Assembly (NCBI RefSeq): GCF_026914265.1
Contig: NC_069123.1
Span: forward strand, 32,663,678 to 32,727,677
DNA from: Mya arenaria
Taxonomy: Eukaryota > Mollusca > Bivalvia > Myida > Myidae
Length of the DNA: 64,000 nt
Reading direction: 5' to 3'
The position numbers and the translations under genes were made by a program. Under the pieces are notes generated by a model. It did not search any database. It had not been told where the DNA came from and was given only the letters and a program-made list of their open reading frames with translations. Positions 47,301 to 62,300 of this stretch are shown here, piece after piece (position 1 is the first letter of the stretch; every line of letters begins with the position of its first letter).

Positions 47301-50300
47301 ATTTCAGCTATTAAATACACTTTTACAATCTTGTCTTGTTGTCAGTTATTGATATGTTCCATATTAAAATCCATTATTTAGTAAGTAGTTTAAGTGTTTC
47401 ACTCAAAATTTATGTTTGTTATATTGAATGATTATGAATACGATTATCATTTTAAACATTCTAAATTTTATTCAAATTTCGATCACTATTTTTTTGGACT
47501 TCAGAGAAATGTACAGCAACATATTGCTGTTGCCAAATTACCCAAGCCCAACAATGCCGAGTTGTCAAACACTGGGGAATCCCAATTTCTATTTATATCC
47601 ATTTCTATTTATAGTTGCTGGGGATGCCCTGCTAGGCCAGGAAGAATGTGTGTGGGGTCCAACATATTGGTGCAGTCACGTCAGCCATGCCCGACAATGC
47701 GGGGCTGTCCAACACTGTATGGGCACTGTATGGAAGTACCAGATCCTGCCCAAACCTGCAGATGCAGACAAGGAAAAGGTGGGTGTGAGAAGTGACAAAG
47801 TTGAAGTTTGGTTTCATCTTTTATGATGACTCAGCTAAAATGTTAAACACTTTGTTTAAAAAATCAACTTAGTGGAGTACCGATAAGTTTGCCTAAAACC
47901 ATAAATCTGCCCTAATAATTCCCCAGAATTTATAGACCAATGTGGCCGAGCATACAAATGGCAACAAACAGACTTTACTTACTTTGTGTTTGGTGTTGTT
48001 TTTTCAGACCTCAGTGAAAGCCTGCACCTACTGTGAATTGCTGGTCAATGAAGTGAAGGATGTCCTCCATGAAAAGATGACAGAGGTGAGTTCATTATTT
48101 GTGAAGGGTCATGAAAACTAAAGCACAAGGTCTAAAATATTTTCAAGCCTATAAAACCTGTACAGAATGAGCTGCTAACATTTGACGTTATTATTTTGAA
48201 CGCATTGATGTGGGTTTTTTTCTCATTTATTTTTCACTGATATATGCACACAAAAAAGTCATGTATCAGTACACAGTTTTATAATAAATTCTCAACCTAA
48301 AAAACAAATCTATGCATTTTGATAGGATAAACATATATTCAGAAACAATAATGCTCACACACGCACATACACACGCACACACACACACACACATTCACAT
48401 GCATACACACTCAATCATATAATGTTTATACGCATTGAAATTGAAAAAAAAATATTTGCATCACCCTATATTGTGCCCCTTAAAGAATAATCTTGACTAT
48501 CTCATATTTTATTATGCATCTATATTTTCAGGCTAAGATCGCATCCCTGTTATCAAACGTGTGCACCTACCTGCCTAACTCTGATCTCATAGATCTATGC
48601 AAGGGCATTGTTACAGAGTATGCGCCGGAAATTATCGAAATGATCAACAATGATATAGTAAGTGTCTTTGATATTTGTAGATAATTTCTATTGTTAAATC
48701 ATGCTGGTTTTGTTGAGTTCCTCGAGATTGTTAAGGATTCATGAATAGGTTTAAAGAGGTAATATTTGAATTGAAAATATGAAACTACACTTCAATTACC
48801 ATTTTCACAAAGCATCTATGGTAATATTGACTGTATTTGTGGCAGATTTCAATATTGATCTTATCCTTATCCTTAGACATGCCTCAATGATTCCATTCAG
48901 CCTATTGGTCCACTAAATATACAGGCCAATCAAAACACTGTTTCTAATCTTAAATTTAAGTTCACTCTAAGTTGCTTATTGAATACAGCGCCAGATGCCA
49001 CATTGATTTTTAGACAAAAAAAATCTGTATGAGTCTCAAACTTAGATTTTAGATTTAAGATGTTAGTAAATATGGAACCTGTCTACACAAATGTAACTAG
49101 TAAAATAGTATAACATACTTCACAGAATGAGCACCAAAAGATATATTTCATGAGTGGGATAGCCACAAGTGAAATATTCACTTTTGGTGTTCAAGAGGCG
49201 AAATATATTATGTCTTACACTGTAACAAACAAATTTCTTTTTATTGTATGCCTGAAGTTGGTTCATTTAATAACACTTTTGTAGAAAAACACCCTTATTC
49301 GCATGCGCAAGTAATGTGATTTAGAAAATGACTTCATTAAAATTGTGTCCTAGCCCTGTGCCACTGACATTTGATTTGGAACTGTGATCGGCTTAAAATT
49401 TCAAAACATTGAAAAATATCAATTTTATATTTTCACTGTTTAAAACAGTGAAATATCAATTTTATTTCACTGATAAACTCTATAAACCACCAGAAAACAT
49501 ATGTTAATTTTTTTTTCTACTCTTTGCATTTGAATACTCCACTATCTGACTAGCTCCAACTACATGTACATTTGTATGTATGTAAAGGTTAATATTAAAG
49601 CATTTACATGAAGAACATTTAAGTAGAATGTTTAATGTTACCGGAAATAAAAACACAAAAAAAACACTTCATGTATCTACCATGTCTCCTCCCCAAACCA
49701 GAGCACAGACATGATCTGCACAGCAGTCGGCTTCTGCCCGGGCTTGGAGGATGCCAGGACGCCAAATCCTGAGCCCACGAAGCTGTACACACCTGAAGGA
49801 ACGCAGGCGGTCGGGTCACGTGTCGCCAAGAACACAACATACTGCCAGGATTGTATGAGATTCTTCCATGACGTACAGGAGAGCATTACATCAAAGGAGA
49901 CTGAGGTTGGTGGCTTTGTAATTAAGAAAGGAAAAAGGAAGGTTTTGATAGAACTTGTTTCAATCAGATTATAAATAAACAACCACAGTCTGACCCCGTT
50001 GGCTGGAACTTCCAGGGATCAGCAAAAATACCTTTAGCCTCGGGGAGTTCAAGCCAAGGGGGAATACTTACCTGCAGTATGAAGAAATTGGTTCTTTAAA
50101 TCCAGTTCGAGCTAATGAGGAAACCGAGCCAAGCTTGTTCGAGTCAACGGGGTTAAACTGTTTGAGCAGAATCAATCTAAGAGTATAATTTTGAATCATC
50201 AGATGCCAGGATCATACCAAATGTGTTTTGTGCAAAAAAGAAATGTAATTTTAACTAAATTATTGTAGAAGTAGCTATGACCCACACAACACTGTGAGCT

Positions 50301-53300
50301 GGTCTCTTCTGTTCTCAACAACAAGAAACGATGACATCATATTGTTTGCTTATGTCATATTTCTATTTTAGTATGAGACCTGTCTCCTTGTCGATGTTTG
50401 AATAGTGTAAAATGTTTCAAATTCTTGGGATAATCACATGAAACGAAAACTCAATGGAGGTTGATTTTTTGAGGATATTGTTTAGTTTGTTATTGTGGGT
50501 TTTGAGGGGGTGAGGATAGTGCTTGAAGTTTTAATTCTGTGTTCTTGAATAAATTATTTTGATGAGTCGATTTTCTGTGCCAGTTTGTACCATTTCCCAA
50601 ATGTGGATGTTGCTTTGAATAAATTCTTAAAATGGCTCGATCTCTGTGCCTATATTTACCATTTACCAAACGTGTTTTCAGACACAGCTAGAGCAACTGT
50701 TAAACCAGACAATTTGTAGCCATCTTGGTCCGGTGGCATCAGTGGTGAGTATACCAGCTCGGATAGTCCATATCCTAAAAATGTACTACACAAAAAATAT
50801 ATGCTTACATGTATATGCCATTAATGATGATAGCGATTTAATTTAAAAATACAGATGTAATTTTGTAATGTAATTAACATTAATAGGTGACACCTAATGA
50901 TTTTGATGTCAAAATGTTAAAGATCAAGGTCGTAGTGACCTGTGACTCATTTAAATTGGATTTTGATTTAAGTACATGTATAATAAAGTAGGTTCAGCAG
51001 AAAGGCGACACATCCAATTCGCAAATCACGTTATTCTAGTTTCAAAATTGTTAAATCTTTTTTAGATAATTATTAATAAAAAGCAAAATAGAAAAAGAGA
51101 AGAACTTGTGGTATATATCTAAAGTTCAGTGAAATAACTGAACCCAAACATTCTGACATGTCTGCTTTTGTTTCAGTGCATGGACCTGTTACATCAGTAC
51201 CTCCCCATGGGTCTACAGATTCTCGCTAGCCAGATCGTATGTAGTTTATGTACACTTTTGAAGTTAAATGTATGCCAAAGCTGATTTTTGTTCTTTCGAC
51301 ATCCTTTTTACTATCACCATGAACACAAATTGTAGAAAAAATATGTCTCAGTCTATGAAATTAATGCATTTAATTGAATTAGTCTCATGCCAATGTGATA
51401 TTACTACTGTCCACTGACTGAAGTACGATACTTGATTTTCGTTGCTTGAATTATATGATTTTTAAAAAGGATGTTCCACTGTTAAGGTCATCCATACATC
51501 ATTTTAAAGTTACATAAATGTTAAGTTTGAATGTAAGATTTCACCGCAAGCTTTTTTTTTTATATAGGAATCATGTTATTTAAGATAAAATTGCTATAGA
51601 ATCATTGTAAAATTTTGTCTTATTATCTCCCTTTAATATATCATATTATAATTTTATAATATAATAGTACCATCATTATGGTGTTATTCAAAAATATTAT
51701 CCATCCAAAACTAATATAATGGTTAATCAATATAAATAAAACATAATAATAATAATATCGCTGTTAATTTTTCTAAAATGCACTCATTGTTGCATGATAG
51801 ATGATTTAACTTAAATCAAATGGAAATATTGAAGTATTTTTTTTTTGTCCTCAGGATCCAGACATTACCTGTCGAGTCTTCGGATTCTGTTTTTCAAGTG
51901 GCCAACACGTGCCCGTCATTTACATCAAGAACGTTTTCATGGGCAGGGTAAGTACTTGGTGAATGATATCAAAATTGAACCTCGGGGAGGTGAAGTGTTA
52001 ACCTAAATTAGAATTTGGATCAACATGACTAATAGACTTAAACAATTGTAAAAAGCTCGTCTATAATTGACTTTAAAAATAGTAAAAAGCTTGTTCATGT
52101 AAGTGTAAGTTTTTGTAAGCCCATTAAGCATTTTGGGCTTTTGCGAACTTGTGTACTGTAACTTTCGACTATTTAGCAGGGCATGTGGTCAAATTCATCC
52201 TGATTAAGGTTCATGTTAGCTTTGATAAAGATTCAATCTTATATTTCAAAATAAGTGGTAGGGTTCAATTTCAAGTGAGAGTGATAAAGTGGTATATGGG
52301 TCTGCCTGCCTCTCATCCCAGAAGGTTGGCCTAAGAAAGGACTCTAGTACTGGATTTTACTCCCTTAGAACTGATGGAAGAGTGATGCACATCAGCTGTC
52401 TTCGCAATTTGGCTATTAACAAATATGAATTCACTTAAACTATTTTCTTAAAATTTCCTCAATGTGAATTAAATCTATACTCTTTGATAAAAAAGTAACT
52501 TAAATTAGCGGTCAGATTTATTTCCTGGTCTGTCAAAACAGTTTAAATTTTTTCTTCCTTGTTTCAGTACAAGATGTTAATGATATAACCTTGGGATGTA
52601 ATGTTTATGTTTTAAAGCGACTTGACACCAGATGGTCCAAAAGTTTGCTAATTCAGTATTTCCTCAAATAAGCCTACACTTAATATCAATACAAACTAGG
52701 ATGCTTAAAGAATATTTTGTCTTCTTCCCAGATGAGTTAAACATTTAAAAATAGAGCATAATGGTTTCCGAGTTTATAGTGTGTGTATTTAACATTTGAA
52801 AGTCATGTGATTAGTGCAGATACATATACCGTCACCATTTCTAAATTTGCTGGGATTTACACACAAACGCAGTTAATTTCGAGTTGGAAAAATACGCAAA
52901 AACTTCGAAAGATGCATGTGTTGTATGTGATGTGATACATCAGTAAGTAAGATTGAATGCGTTGTACACAAAGATGTCACTGTTATATAAGTTTTTTACA
53001 TTTTTCTTTTTTCTTGCAATGGTATCATCTAGTGTCTAGTCCCTTTGAATAGGATGTGAATCATTCAATTATCTTTGAAGTGCACTTGTTTTTTACAAGG
53101 AAATATATTTTATTAGTTTCAGTTTTGTAATTATTATTATGCCTGTTTATTGTTTATTGAACAATGTTTTTTAACAAGAATGTTAAGGTATTGTTATAGC
53201 GTTAAAGATTCCATCAGCAGTAGTTTGACATCATGCATTGTTAAAGAAAGATGATTCACATAAAAAGACATGGCAAATGTCAATGTTCAGTGAGTTATCC

Positions 53301-56300
53301 TTTAGATCAAATGGGGAAATGTGGCATCTACTTGCATTGCTATTGTCATAGTAAACATGATCAATGAGGACTGGGATATTTGTTGAAATACATATGTATA
53401 ATTCAGGGTCTGTTGTAGGCTGAAAAGTGTGATATTTATAGTCATATTTTTTGTGATTTTTATGGCCCTTCAAATACTGAAAATTGTAATATTTAAATGC
53501 TTGTAGGGCTGTTTAAGGACAGAAAAGTGTGATAGTTATACTCCTGTTGTTATGATATTTTATAGCCCTTCAAGTGTTGTACTTATTCTGCCACTTTTTA
53601 AGGGCTATTTGAACACTGGAAAGTGTGATAGTTACATTCTGATTATAGTGTACATTATGGTCCTGTGAAGATAAAAAAAAGTGATACATGCATTCATTAA
53701 ATCTTGTTTCAAATTGCTTGTAGGATCATTTGGAGTACGAAATTGATAATGTCAGGGGAAAGAGAAGTGTGATATTTATACATTCACTGTTGTATATTTC
53801 ATTGCCCGCAGAAGAGTAAGGAGTGTGATATCTATATTTCCCCAGTTGTATATTTCATGGCCCGCAGAAGAGTGAGGACTGTGATATTTATACTTTCACT
53901 GTTGTATATTTTATAGCCCGCAGAAGAGTGAGGAGTGTGATATTTATACTTCCTCTGTTGTATATATCATGGCCCCTTGAAGAGTAAGGAGTGTGATATT
54001 TATACTTCCTCTGTTATATATTTCAGGGCTCCATGAAGAGTGAGGAGTGTGATATTTATACTTCCTCTGTTGTATATATCATGGCCCCTTGAAGAGTAAG
54101 GAGTGTGATATTTATACTTCCTCTGTTGTATATATCATGGCCCCTTGAAGAGTAAGGAGTGTGATATTTATACTTCCTCTGTTGTATATTTCAGGGCTCC
54201 ATGAAGAGTGAGGAGTGTGATATTTATACTTCCTCTGTTGTATATATCATGGCCCCTTGAAGAGTAAGGAGTGTGATATTTATACTTCCTCTGTTGTATA
54301 TTTCAAGGCCGCCATAAGATTGAGGAGTGTGATATTTATACTTCCTCTGTTGTATATTTCAGGGCCCCATGAAGAGTGAGGAGTGTGATATTTATACTTC
54401 CTCTGTTGTATATATCATGGCCCCTTGAAGAGTAAGGAGTGTGATATTTATACTTGCTCTGTTGTTTATTTCAAGGCCGCCATAAGATTGAGGAGTGTGA
54501 TATTTATACTTGCTCTGTTGTATATTTCAGGGCCCCATGAAGAGTGAGGAGTGTGATATTTATACTTCCTCTGTTGTATATTTCAGGGCCCCATAAAGAG
54601 TGAGGAGTGTGATATTTATACTTCCTCTGTTGTATATTTCAGGGCTCCATGAAGAGTGAGGAGTGTGATATTTATACTTACAAAGTTGTATATTTCAGGG
54701 CCCCCATGAACAGTGAGGAGTGTGATATTTATACTTACAAAGTTGTATATTTCAGGGCCCCCATGAACAGTGAGGAGTGTGATATTTATACTTCCTCTGT
54801 TGTATAATTCAGGGCCCCTTGAAGAGTAAGGAGTGTGATATTTATACTTACAAAGTTTTATATTTCAGGGCCTCATAAGATTGAGGAGTGTGATATTTAT
54901 ACTTCTGCTGTTGTATATTTCAGGGCCCCATGAAGAGTGAGGAGTGTGATATTTATACTTACAAAGTTGTATATTTCAGGGCCCCCATGAAGAGTGAGGA
55001 GTGTGATATTTATACTTCCTCTAATGTATAATTCAGAGCCCCTTGAAGAGTAAGGAGTGTGATATTTATACTTACAAAGTTTTATATTTCAGGGCCTCAT
55101 AAGATTGAGGAGTGTGATATTTATACTTCTGCTGTTGTATATTTCAGGGCCCCATGAAGAGTGAGGAGTGTGATATTTATACTTCCGCTGTTGTATATTT
55201 CAGGGCCCCATGAAGAGTGAGGAGTGTGATATTTATACTTCCGCTGTTGTATATTTCAGGGCCCCATGAAGAGTGAGGAGTGTGATATTTATACTTCCGC
55301 TGTTGTATATTTCAGGGCCCCCATGAAGAGTGAGGAGTGTGATATTTATACTTCCACTGTTGTATATTTCAGGGCCCCATGAAGAGTGAGGAGTGTGATA
55401 TTTGCAAAGATCTTGTCACAGAGATTGACAATGCCATTAAGGATTCAACAACTCAGGTACTATGCCATCCAGTCGTAAAACAATAGGTGTTTTCTTGGTT
55501 TCAACACTGTCTTATCCAAGGGTTCTAAAGTTCCGGATTGAACCTGAAATCAGGATTGAGATCTTTAAACTTTAGACTATTGTGTTGTAAATATTGTTTT
55601 ATACATGGACACTTGCATCAATAAACAGTATGAAGGACCTTGAAATGAATATAAATGATTTCGGAAACAATTTTGAAAGGGGTCTAAGCCCCTTTAACCT
55701 GCTAAGGGCATGAATCCCTCATACAAAGATCCCTAACCATTTTTCAGGATTGACTTTTATTAGCTGTTAGAACCCCTGTTAATATTTATCTGAATGAGAC
55801 TTATCTGATATGCTTTTCAAAAGATGGCATTGTTTCCATATTTACTTTACAAAGATTTAGTCAACAAGCGCAAACATTTACAATACATATGTTATTTCTT
55901 CTGTAGGCCAAGGTGAAGGAGATTTTGGAGAATCAGGTGTGCCCAGAATTGGGTTCATTGCAGGATTCTGTAAGTACTGAAACATTTCATACCTGGATCT
56001 TTTCAATATATCAACACGTTGATGCAATAATGCAATTTCTGCTTCTATCTATTTATGGACTTATTGAGTTATTGCTCTAAGGTGTAGTTATATCTTCTGC
56101 AGTTTCATGGATTAAAGCTGCACTCTCACAGATATACTCTTTTTACAACTTTTTTTATTTTTTGTCTTGGAAAGAGCAAATTTGTGCGTAAATATCTGCA
56201 AACCAATGATAAAATATTGCTGTCAAAAGATCAGATGGGAGATTTTCATATTTCCGTTCGATAATTTATGTGTTATGGCTTAAACAGTTACTAACGCTTT

Positions 56301-59300
56301 AAGAAAAATGCATAAAACATAAATTTTTGAACTGAAATATAAAAACCTGGGATCTGATTTTTAGTCAGCAGTCTTATATAACTGGTTTCCATGCATTTTC
56401 GCAAAAATTGGCTCATTCGAAGACAAAAAATAAAAAAGTTGTCAAAATGTTCAATCTGTGAGAGTGCAGCTTTATGGTGACATTTACTCCTACTGTACCA
56501 AAAGGTTATTCCAACGCTCTATATAGCTTACTTTTCATGCTGTGTTTCTTGCTGTCTTAAAGAACTGCTTGTAACTTACATAATTATATATAGAAGTGAT
56601 GTTTGTGTTATTTAGACCCAGTCATGAATGTATTTTCTTGTTTTCAGTGCAAACAGTTGGTCGAAGAATACCTTCCCATGGTGTTTGAGCTCTTAGCTAA
56701 TGAACTTGTAAGTATGATGTAGATCTGTGGGGCATGTTTTTGATCTTTTTTGTAATATTAGATTTAATATTTTCCATATTTTGCTATATATCAGAATTTT
56801 TTTAGACACTTCTAAAATTGAAAACAGAGTTAGGAATACAAAATCTATCAACTAGTTGCCATTTCTAATGTTACTGAAAGTGACACTCTTATTCAAAATC
56901 AGTACATACACATTTATAACAAACATCAAATTTGACTGATAAACATTAAGTACTTAATATTAAATAATGCAATTATGGAAAATATTAATAACTGATAACA
57001 AGATTGTAACTGTGTATTTAATAGCAAAAAGTGCAAAAATATTAAATGATTGGTGAATGCTAAAAGATTTACAGCGGTCCACTATAGTCTCATAAGATAG
57101 AAATACCATATTTTAGGCTCATTTCTTTCAAATTAAACTTGGTATCCTTCATAAGAATCATTGTTTTCAACATTTATTCATCCTTTTTGGAATATTAAAA
57201 CAATATTATTAATTGTGGTAAATCGTATTTGGGAGTAAAAGTGCATCTTTAAGGTTAAAGATTTTTGAAGTAACTGCTGAGATCCTCCATTAATGAAAAG
57301 GACCCTGTATGTAGAACTGTTGATTGTCTAAGTTTATGCAAATATTTAACATCTTATAATTTTCCACAATTTGGCGAAATTTGGAATGCTAAATCGTAGG
57401 TGAAAATATGACTGTATATTGAGATTTTTACATGAAATTCTTCATTTTTTTTACATTTATTTAGCATTCATGGGTATTATTCAAATACACCTGTAGAATA
57501 GCTTTATTGAACTATTTTATATTATACTTGTTTAATTCTTTTGAAAATTAGTTGTATTATCTAAATTCAATACAAAGTATTAGCAACAAAAAATAATGAC
57601 TTACCATCAACTATTTTCACAATATATATATATTTATTTTATAATTTGTCATACTTTTTAATGTAAAATACAGTTTGATGAATTTATATAATTCCATGAA
57701 AAAAAGAGTCTCTGGCTTTCCTACTTCTTGCCTAGTTTTTATAGGGAACTCTATTATATCTTATTCAATTTCTCGAATTCTTCCAGGACCCCAAGACCAT
57801 TTGTGAAGCAATCAGCTTCTGCACCACACCGCAGCTGGCCCCAGTAGTAGAAGCCGCCCTTGTGGAACCAGCCAAGATGGTGGGGCCAGGAATGGTGAAG
57901 GATGATTTGCCATGTACTGTGTGTAAATTGGTGGTCCAGGAAATTGACACCTTTCTGAAGCAAAACAAGACTGAGGTTTGTGATGAATTTTTGCTGATCT
58001 GTCTTTTTTTTTGAAGAAAAACATTCTACCGTATTTTCTCGACTATAAGACGGGGAAATTGGGTCCTGATTTTTAACCCCAAAGTAGGGGTCCCGTCTTA
58101 TAAGCGAGTCGATAAAATATTAAAAAAAGATTCAAGTCAAAATCAGTAAAATTTTACATAGGGTATTCGTCTATCCAGTATATAGATAGGTATTATGATA
58201 GCCTTGGTGTTGTTTTCATGACATTAATTTTCCTGGGCTGGTATTCATGAAACATCTTAAGTCCTTCCTTAACTTAAAGTGACACTCTTATTTAAAATCA
58301 ATACATACACATGTATAACAAACTTTTGGGTGATAAACCTTTAACTACTTTAAATACGAAATAATGCATTTATGGAAAGTATTAATAACTGATAACAAGA
58401 TTGTGACTATGTATTAAATAGCTGAAAACACATTCTTAATGACTGGTGAGTCCTAAAATATTTACAGTGATCAACTATCATCTCATAAGCTAGAAATACC
58501 CTGTTTTATGCACCTTGCTTTCAAAGTTAACATGGTATCCTTCATTAGAACCATTGTTTTACATATCTATTCATTTTTTTTGGTAAATTAAAACCATTGT
58601 ATTAATCTTGGTACATCTTATTTTGGAGTAAGAGTGGATCTTAAAATCAACTCAATTTCTTAACATTTTTATATGGTTGTTTGTTTTTAAAGCATCTATA
58701 TTCAAGAAAATCAATGAAGATAAAGTATATAAGATAATATTAAGTTATTATATCATAAGTTCTTTACACATTAACTGAAATGGTCAAATTTTTGTTGGAA
58801 TCTTGATTTGGATTTCCCAACCGATAATCAATTTAAGACAATTACTTGCATTTAATGTTTTTTTGGTACCACACTGCAGGAACATTAAAACGAGCTAATT
58901 ATTACTGCACAGAAACTTGTAAAAAGTGCTGATTATTATTAACCAGGTGTGTTTGAGGGTCGGCATTTGACTTTATTTCTTTGATAAAATATTTAATCAT
59001 TTGTTAACATTAACAAGATGAACCCTTACTGTGTTTTCACAGTTTTCAAAAATGCTTAATTGATATTTAATGGCTTAACTATTTTATATCCTTGATGTGA
59101 GTGCATTAATGACCCTAAATTTAACCAATCAATCGATAATTGACATGGGTATCTGGGCTAATTGGCATGTTGTCCAAGTATTTTTCAAACTATGTGACCT
59201 TGTTGATAGATAGCACAAGTAGTTTCATTTTGTATTATTCACAAAATGCAAATCCATGAATTTAAGTACCCATGAAATTTTCCATTTTTGTAAAATGACG

Positions 59301-62300
59301 AAATTTCATGCCCACGAATATAAAATTAATGATTTCACAGTATCACTAATCAGTGAGAAATCCCCTTTTAAATAATACCAAAATTATACATGGAAGTGAA
59401 AAAATGTGTTGTTTTTTTTCTAATTTGAATAATAAGAAAACTGAGAATAATTTTATACCAAAAATATGTAAAAAAGCAGAAACATGTTAAAATAATAAGG
59501 CATATGAATAAATTTGATGACATATAGATGATATTAAATATAGAGGTTTTAAAAATATTCAGAGATATAAAGAAAATCCCCAAGTTAAAAATTTTCACGA
59601 AGAAGCTTTATGAATACTGCTCCATACGTAAACATTTAAGATTAATACCGATGAGAAATTGAAGTGATAAGCTTAGTTGTACATCAGTTATTTTAATGCT
59701 GCACTCTCACAAATTGACAGTTTTGACATTTGTTTAGCATTTGTATCAGAATCATCTGATTTTGGTATCAATGTTTTCAATACAGCAATATATATGATAA
59801 CTCGCAATAGAACAGACACAATTGTTTGGAAACTGCTGAAAATATCATTTTTCTTAAAGCGCTAGTAATGCTTTTAGTCAAAAACAATGTAAATATAAAA
59901 AACTGCGATCTGACAGCAGTCTGGTATCATCGGTTTAAAGACATTTATGCCAAAAATGGCTCATTCCAAGACAAAAATAAAAATAAAAAGTTGTCAGAAT
60001 GGTCAATCTGTGAGAGTGCAGCTTTAACTGATAAAAAACAGGCGAGTGTTTGAATATATCCTGTGCCTCACTTGTATAACTTTCCATCTTCCCTAACCTC
60101 TTTAGTTGCTTTCTCTCCAGTAAAACACATATAATTATAAGCCGCTTGTTCAGACTTTTTTTTAAGTTAACAACGTGATTAATGACATCGTTGTTAACTT
60201 TTAAAAAGTAAAATATTTAATGACATTCTCGCATATTTAAATATAAACTAAAACAGCTGAAACAGTTGTCACAAATCTTGTTTGACATCCAGCAGATAGC
60301 AAGTGTATCCATTTAACTTACAGCGCAGTAACGACTTGAAAGTTAACAACAATGATTAACAATGTTAACTTTAAAATTGTTCTCAACAATCGACCCAATG
60401 TTATACAAATGTCACAGTATTTCCAAGGCTTAAACCCAGTATTTTTACTCCATCTAATATTTTCTTATCAAACAGGAAGAGATTAAGTCTCTTATAGATG
60501 ACGTATGTAAAAAGCTGATGACAAAAGATCTTCAGGACCAGTGCAGTTCTTTTGTGGATGAGTATCTAGAACTGGTTCTAAGCCTTCTCGCCAAGGAGCT
60601 CGATCCTGTTGCTGTCTGCCAGGAAATAAAGCTGTGTTCTAAAACACTTCTTGATGGTAAGAACTTCCAATGTTTAAAGGGGTAAGACACGAGGGGCCAT
60701 ATTCAATATACAACTTAGATCAATCTTAAATTTAAGAGTGAAATCTAAGCTTTTTGATTGGACTGTAAAATAAATTGATCAGTCAACTGAATGGAATCAC
60801 TGAGGCATGTCTAAGGATAAGGATAAGAACTATATTGAATACCACCCCCGGCCCCAATATAATGAAAATACTTAAGTCAAATCTCAAACTCAATCTCAAC
60901 TCATTTTACCATATAATACAAACTTTATTAAAAACAAAAATATGTTGTTACAATTTTTTAAAAACCATCCTTTCATTGAATATGTTGATCAAAACCTTTG
61001 GTCTAGATTCCAATTGAAAACTTTTTTTATAGCCAAAAATGTACTTGAGTTCAATTCTTTGCCTTTTAACAATTACTTATGTATATTTTTTTGCTCTAGA
61101 ATAAGATTTCTTTGCAAAATGTCAAGGGATTTAAGCTAGCATGGCATTTCATTGATGTAAGCTAGCAGTTAGCAACTGGATGTCAGAGTTGTAAGCTAGC
61201 AGTTAGCAACCATATGGCATTTTTGAAAATTGTCAAAATCTTTCAATAACACATTCTCTGAGAAAATAGGTATACAAAAAGTATGAAAACATGCAATGTT
61301 TTGAATAATAGATGCTTGTATGTGGTAAAATGAGTTGAGATTGAGTTTTAGATTTGACTTAAGTATTTTCGTGATATTGGGGCAAGATAGCACCATTGCA
61401 ACAAAAAAAGAAAATTGTCAAAAACTTACATAAAACTGATATCATTGTGTACTTCTGATGTATCACATCGCTTAAGACACATGCATCTTTCGCAGTTTTT
61501 GCACATTTTTCCAAATCAAAATTTACTACAGTTGTCTACCACGTAAATCCCAGTAAATTTAAAAATAGTGTCGGTATATTTATCTGTACTCATAAACAGA
61601 TATGATTTAAACTCAGAATTCTTTATGCGCTGTTTTAAACGGGGAAACACAGATGAGACAGCAACATGATTGTTGCGTTTATTATTTTAGTCATGTAAAG
61701 TGACTTATTATCGGCCTCCTGGTAGCTCACATTGACAATTCTGGGCTTGTTTTGAGGAAATAATGAATTTGCCAAATTTTTGGACCAACTGGTGTCTAGC
61801 CCCTTAAAAGCACATATTTTTCAATTTCATATTAAGAATAATGTTTCTCCCAGCAAAAATGTCAACCAATTGTGTCATTGTAAAAAAGAAAGTAATACTC
61901 AACTTCAGGCTTTCAATGTTTGTCAGGGGATTTTAGCTAGCATAGCATTTCATTGATGTAAGCTAGCAGTTAGCAACTGGATGTCAGAGTTGTAAGCTAG
62001 CAGTTAGTAACTGTATTTCATCATTGTAAGCTAGCAGATAGCAACCATATGGCATTTCTGCAAACTAGCAGCTAGCAACCGTATGCCAGTGTTGTAAGCT
62101 AACCATAATAAAAGATATCTCATTCTTGTATGCTAGCAGTTAGAAACTGGATGCCATTGTGGTAAATGAGCAGCTATGGTATTGTTGTAAGCTAGCAATT
62201 AACTGATGCATGTCATTGTCCTTGAATTGACCAGCAGTCTATTGAAATGACTTGTATGTAAAAATTATGTATTTTTCCAGTCGATATTCAAGCAAAACCA

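Noticed and set aside
53780..55372. CRISPR-like array or coding exon repeats in intron 8
   Set aside because: Units are contiguous without unique spacers, 56 bp is not a multiple of three, and read-through meets a stop within the next unit.
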